From Bradyrhizobium cytisi (GTDB lineage Bacteria; Pseudomonadota; Alphaproteobacteria; Rhizobiales; Xanthobacteraceae), in NCBI RefSeq assembly GCF_008123515.1, contig NZ_VSSR01000027.1, positions 52,065-116,064 on the forward strand: 64,000 bases of DNA, given 5' to 3'. A program made the translations under genes and the position numbers. Below the pieces are notes generated by a model. The model did not search any database. It saw nothing but the letters and a program-made list of their open reading frames with translations, and was not told the origin of the DNA. Shown here one piece after another: positions 60,908-64,000 of the stretch (positions within the stretch are counted from its first letter, which is position 1; every line of letters begins with the position of its first letter).

Positions 60908-62137
60908 ATGTCGAATGCCATCTCGGTGACGCCCGAGACTGTGGAGACAACGCTCGCCGATCTGCCACGCATCGTCCGACTTGCGGTTGCCTTCGGCTCC
61001 CGGCTCAGGCGCGGAACGCTTGACGTCACCCTGCCCGACGGGCGCTTGATCCGGATGGGCGGACAGGAGCCGGGACCGAAGGCCGCGATGCGCCTGCACA
61101 ATTACAGCTTTGCCGCGCGCCTGATCAATGGCGGCGATATCGGCATCGCGGAAGCCTATCTCGGCGGTGATTGGGATACGCCGGACCTGACGCAATTTCT
61201 CTACCTGTTCTGCGTCAACCACGATCTGATCCAGGCCATGCTGCGCGACAAGCCGCTGATGCGGTTCGTGCAGACGGTGCAGCACTGGTTCAACCGCAAC
61301 ACCCGTCGCCAGGCCCGGCGCAACATTCACGCCCATTACGACATCGGCAATGCGTTCTATTCGGCGTGGCTCGATCCGAGCATGACCTATTCGTCGGCGC
61401 TGTTCGAGGGCTCGAGCACAAACCTCGCGGCCGCGCAGACCAACAAATATCGCCGTCTCGCCGAGGCGCTCGACCTGAAGCCGGGCCAGAAGCTGCTCGA
61501 GATCGGCTGCGGCTGGGGCGGCTTCGCCGAATTCGCCGCCAAGACTTTTGGTGCACGCGTCGTTGGCCTCACCATCTCGACCGAGCAGCGTGACTTCGCG
61601 CGCAAGCGCATCCACGAGGCGGGCCTCGCCGAGAAGGTCGATATCCGACTGCAGGATTATCGCGACGAGCGGGATCGCTACGACCGGATCGCATCGATCG
61701 AGATGATCGAGGCTGTCGGCGAGCGGTTCTGGCCGCGCTATTTCGCCCAGCTGCGCGACCGGCTGCTGCCGGGCGGGCTTGCCGGCATCCAGGCCATCAC
61801 GATCCAGGACCGGCTCTTCCAGGGCTACCGGCGCGAGGTCGACTTCATCCAGCGCTACGTCTTTCCCGGCGGCATGCTGCCCTCGCCCGCGGTGCTGAAG
61901 TCGCTCGGGGACCGATTCAACGTCCCCGTCATCGGCGAGCGCATCTTCGGGCAAGATTATGCCAAGACGCTTGCCACCTGGCGCGATAATTTTCGCGCGG
62001 CTTGGCCGGGCTTGGTGCCGCTCGGCTTTGACGACCGGTTCCGGCGGCTGTGGGAGTACTACCTCGCCTATTGCGAGGCCGGATTCCTGTCCGGCAATAT
62101 CGACGTCCGGCAGGTCATCTTCGCAAAGCAGCAATAA
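60908..62137 (+). CDS. cfa: Cyclopropane-fatty-acyl-phospholipid synthase
   Basis: 409 residues from ATG 60908 (ATG 60896 is an in-frame alternative). Adds a methylene from SAM to phospholipid double bonds. Family segments: NIHAHYDIGNAFYSAWLDPSMTYSSALF, SAM site LLEIGCGWGGFAEFAA, VVGLTISTEQRDFA, IASIEMIEAVGE and FIQRYVFPGGMLPS. Helps membrane stability under stress in stationary phase. The minus strand is open opposite it but without family features. Confidence 0.95.
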   Translation: MSNAISVTPETVETTLADLPRIVRLAVAFGSRLRRGTLDVTLPDGRLIRMGGQEPGPKAAMRLHNYSFAARLINGGDIGIAEAYLGGDWDTPDLTQFLYLFCVNHDLIQAMLRDKPLMRFVQTVQHWFNRNTRRQARRNIHAHYDIGNAFYSAWLDPSMTYSSALFEGSSTNLAAAQTNKYRRLAEALDLKPGQKLLEIGCGWGGFAEFAAKTFGARVVGLTISTEQRDFARKRIHEAGLAEKVDIRLQDYRDERDRYDRIASIEMIEAVGERFWPRYFAQLRDRLLPGGLAGIQAITIQDRLFQGYRREVDFIQRYVFPGGMLPSPAVLKSLGDRFNVPVIGERIFGQDYAKTLATWRDNFRAAWPGLVPLGFDDRFRRLWEYYLAYCEAGFLSGNIDVRQVIFAKQQ

Positions 62138-62143
62138 GAGTTT

Positions 62144-62180
62144 GCCGGCCCGCCTTGCAAGGGTCGCTTGTAAGGCCGGC
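62144..62180 (+). terminator. Hairpin after cfa
   Basis: GCCGGCC (62144-62150) and GGCCGGC (62174-62180), 23-nt loop, beginning 6 bp after the cfa stop. No T-run follows, so termination is uncertain. Confidence 0.35.
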
Positions 62181-62234
62181 GGCCCTACTTTAGGGTCTCG
62201 ATGACTTCACGCATCCAGCCGGTAATTGCCTGAC

Positions 62235-63269
62235 ATGACCACCAAAAACGACGTTGTCGAAGCCATCGGCAACACCCCGCTCATCAAGCTCAAGCGCGCC
62301 TCCGAGCTGACCGGCTGCACCATTCTCGGCAAGGCCGAGTTCATGAATCCCGGCCAGTCGGTCAAGGACCGCGCCGGCAAATGGATGATTCAGGAAGCCG
62401 AGAAACGCGGCGAGCTGAAGCCGGGCGGCCTCGTGGTGGAAGCGACCGCCGGCAACACCGGCATCGGGCTGGCGGTGGTCGCGAGCGCGCGCGGCTATCG
62501 CACGCTGATCGTGATCCCGGAGACGCAGAGCCAGGAGAAGAAGGATTTTCTGAAGCTGTGCGGCGCCGAGCTTTTGGAATCGCCGGCACTGCCCTATTCC
62601 AATCCGAACAACTACCAGCATGTCGGCCGCCGCCTTGCCGACGAGCTGCGCAAGACCGAGCCGAACGGCGTGTTGTTCGCCGACCAGTGGAACAACCTCG
62701 ACAACGCAAAGGCGCATTACGACTCGACCGGCCCCGAGATCTGGGAGCAGACCAGCGGCAAGGTCGACGGCTTCGTCTGCTCGGTCGGCAGCGGCGGCAC
62801 GCTCGCCGGTGTCAGCCGCTACCTGAAAGAGAAGAACAAGGACATCCGGATCGCCTGCGCCGATCCGCACGGAGCCGGCATGTTTGAATACTTCAGGACC
62901 GGCGAAGCCAAGGCAACGCCGGGCGACTCCATCACGGAAGGCATCGGGCTCGGCCGGAAAACCGCGATCGTCGAGAGCGCCAAGGTCGATGACGCCTATC
63001 TCATTCCCGATGCGGAAGCCGTCACGGTGATCTACGAGCTGCTCCAGCACGAAGGCCTCTGCCTCGGCGGGTCCACCGGCATCAACATCGTCGGCGCGAT
63101 GAGGCTCGCCAAGCAGCTCGGACCCGGCAAGACCATCGTCACCATTCTCTGCGATTCCGGCAGCCGCTATCAGTCAAAGCTGTTCAACGCCGACTTCATG
63201 CGCGCCAAGAACCTGCCGGTGCCGGAATGGCTGGAGAAGCGCAGCAACGTCAAGCTGCCGTTCGTCTAG
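62235..63269 (+). CDS. cysK: Cysteine synthase A
   Basis: 344 residues from ATG 62235 (a TTG three codons earlier is possible). PLP-dependent O-acetylserine sulfhydrylase. IGNTPLIKLKRAS, PLP lysine in NPGQSVKDRAGKWM, EATAGNTGIGLAVVA, phosphate loop GSGGTLAGVSRYL, and LCLGGSTGINI. Last step of cysteine biosynthesis. Somewhat longer than the enteric enzyme (about 320), mainly from the C-terminal KNLPVPEWLEKR extension. Confidence 0.95.
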   Translation: MTTKNDVVEAIGNTPLIKLKRASELTGCTILGKAEFMNPGQSVKDRAGKWMIQEAEKRGELKPGGLVVEATAGNTGIGLAVVASARGYRTLIVIPETQSQEKKDFLKLCGAELLESPALPYSNPNNYQHVGRRLADELRKTEPNGVLFADQWNNLDNAKAHYDSTGPEIWEQTSGKVDGFVCSVGSGGTLAGVSRYLKEKNKDIRIACADPHGAGMFEYFRTGEAKATPGDSITEGIGLGRKTAIVESAKVDDAYLIPDAEAVTVIYELLQHEGLCLGGSTGINIVGAMRLAKQLGPGKTIVTILCDSGSRYQSKLFNADFMRAKNLPVPEWLEKRSNVKLPFV

Positions 63270-63279
63270 CTCCAGGCTC

Positions 63280-63816
63280 TCAGCTCCAAGTTGGGCGCGC
63301 CGTGCCTTGCGACACGCGCGCAAGGCGCTGGTCCGATGTCGACGGCTTGCCGGCTGCGCGCGCGGGCGGCTCGAACGGGTTGGTGTAAGAGCCCTCGTTG
63401 TCGGCGCCCGGCCAGAAGGTGAGCGCCAGCAGCAGAGCGAGATTGACCAGCCCGCCGAGCATCGTGCCCTGATGCTCCTGACCGATCGCCCAGGCCGAAA
63501 ACCGGCCTGCCGCCACATGATCCACGATCATGAGCGCGATCCAGGCCGGGATCACGCAGACCGGATCCCAGCCGATGTCGCGGATGCGCATCGATTGCAG
63601 CGTGAAGGTCACAACGCCGAAGAACACCACCGCCGCAATGATGGCCCAGTTTCGGGTGAGATCTTCGGGATGGACCATGCTCGGTGATGTCGTGCGCAAC
63701 GCGGCCATTGCGATCGCAAAACAGATCGCGGTCATCACGATCGCCAGCGCGACCGTGGCCAGAAAGAAATGCAGGCGCCCAAGGCGGGCATTGAGGCCGA
63801 ACACGAAGCCGAGCAT
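63280..63816 (-). CDS. DUF805-family membrane protein
   Basis: 178 residues from ATG 63816 (AGGGG about 10 nt upstream). Four membrane segments: FFLATVALAIVMTAICFAIAM, WAIIAAVVFFGVVTFTL, VCVIPAWIALMIVDHV and GGLVNLALLLALTF, with the short motif SMRIRDIGWDP typical of DUF805 (R-x-RD-x-G). Ends in a Pro/Gly-rich tail. Function unknown. Convergent with cysK (10 bp). Confidence 0.8.
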   Translation of the reverse strand: MLGFVFGLNARLGRLHFFLATVALAIVMTAICFAIAMAALRTTSPSMVHPEDLTRNWAIIAAVVFFGVVTFTLQSMRIRDIGWDPVCVIPAWIALMIVDHVAAGRFSAWAIGQEHQGTMLGGLVNLALLLALTFWPGADNEGSYTNPFEPPARAAGKPSTSDQRLARVSQGTARPTWS

Positions 63817-64000
63817 GCGACACATCCCCTTTTTGGGGCGTTATGCGCAGAAAGAGCTTTCGAACGCGTGAAGCGGCGGGGTGTCGAAAGGTGTTATGGT
63901 TTTTAGCTGGCGATGAAATTGCGTAAAAGTTTACGCTTCGGCGCGGTCGTGCGGCGGTGTGGTAGGGTGGGCAAAGCGCAGAGACTGGGCAAGAATCTCG
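63817..64000. other. Right-edge intergenic region
   Basis: About 180 bp. Includes an AT-richer part (63890-63935) that may be a promoter and the sequence GGTAGGGTGGGCAAAGCGCAG near the end, which I associate with a dispersed Bradyrhizobium repeat. A short + strand frame from 63912 runs off the edge; too short to judge. Confidence 0.4.

Noticed and set aside
60800..62134. Minus strand frame opposite cfa
   Set aside because: Only the + strand has the synthase motifs.
62190..63050. Minus strand frame opposite cysK
   Set aside because: cysK has all family motifs on the + strand.

Overview
The window looks like chromosomal DNA of a Bradyrhizobium-type alphaproteobacterium. The supporting evidence is high GC, the order dusB(nifR3)-ntrB-ntrC-ntrY-ntrX-hfq-hflX beside a fused ispDF, a PopZ-like protein, a Co-type nitrile hydratase, and short dispersed palindromic repeats of a kind common in Bradyrhizobium/Rhodopseudomonas. 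The species assignment is inference from gene content; no rRNA is present.

Layout. 1-1617: partial CHASE/PAS membrane sensor running off the left edge. 1744-4344: enoyl-CoA hydratase divergent from a nitrile hydratase operon (nthA-nthB-accessory protein). 4452-6152: queC divergent from mazG. 6303-15963: leftward nitrogen-regulation block (dusB, ntrB, ntrC, ntrY, ntrX, hfq, hflX) with an NtrC-box-like dyad in front of dusB. 16215-28212: housekeeping genes (ispDF, CinA-type amidase, MscS channel, RatA/COQ10-like protein, lipA, mpg, valS, popZ-like, tolC, PIMT-like).

28424-44257 is an integrated mobile element of about 15.8 kb at the 3' half of a tRNA-Asn gene. A 48-bp direct repeat marks both ends and the intact tRNA lies at the right end. 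It carries a tyrosine integrase, an AlpA-like DNA-binding protein, a tightly overlapping replication module (DECH helicase, primase-like protein, TOPRIM/RepA-type ATPase) followed by a dense GGAACG/CGTTCC cluster that could be an origin. It also has a scaffold-like protein, a large and a probable small terminase subunit, an oppositely oriented HEPN-motif gene pair, a lipoprotein and several small unknown genes. No portal, capsid or tail gene is visible, so it resembles a phage satellite (PICI-like) or a strongly reduced prophage.

The most unusual feature is inside this element: a gene-free stretch at about 41525-41833 that folds on paper into an elaborate RNA. Three consecutive hairpins share the same UUGGCG hexaloop, and a fourth hairpin loop contains the exact complement CGCCAA. 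The long-range closing strands are repeated just before the start codon of the next gene, which would allow a switch between two mutually exclusive folds.

Right flank. 44422-48461: secreted protein, flotillin/YqiK and YqiJ-like membrane genes, and an unusual reading frame that joins a TnpB-like N-terminal region to a complete PspA/IM30 protein with its own strong internal ribosome binding site. 49167-51161: small proteins, tRNA-Cys and a DTW-domain tRNA-modifying enzyme. 51198-60341: a complete RND efflux operon (outer membrane factor, adaptor, two MdtB/MdtC-type pumps). 60908-63816: cyclopropane fatty acid synthase, cysteine synthase and a DUF805 membrane protein.
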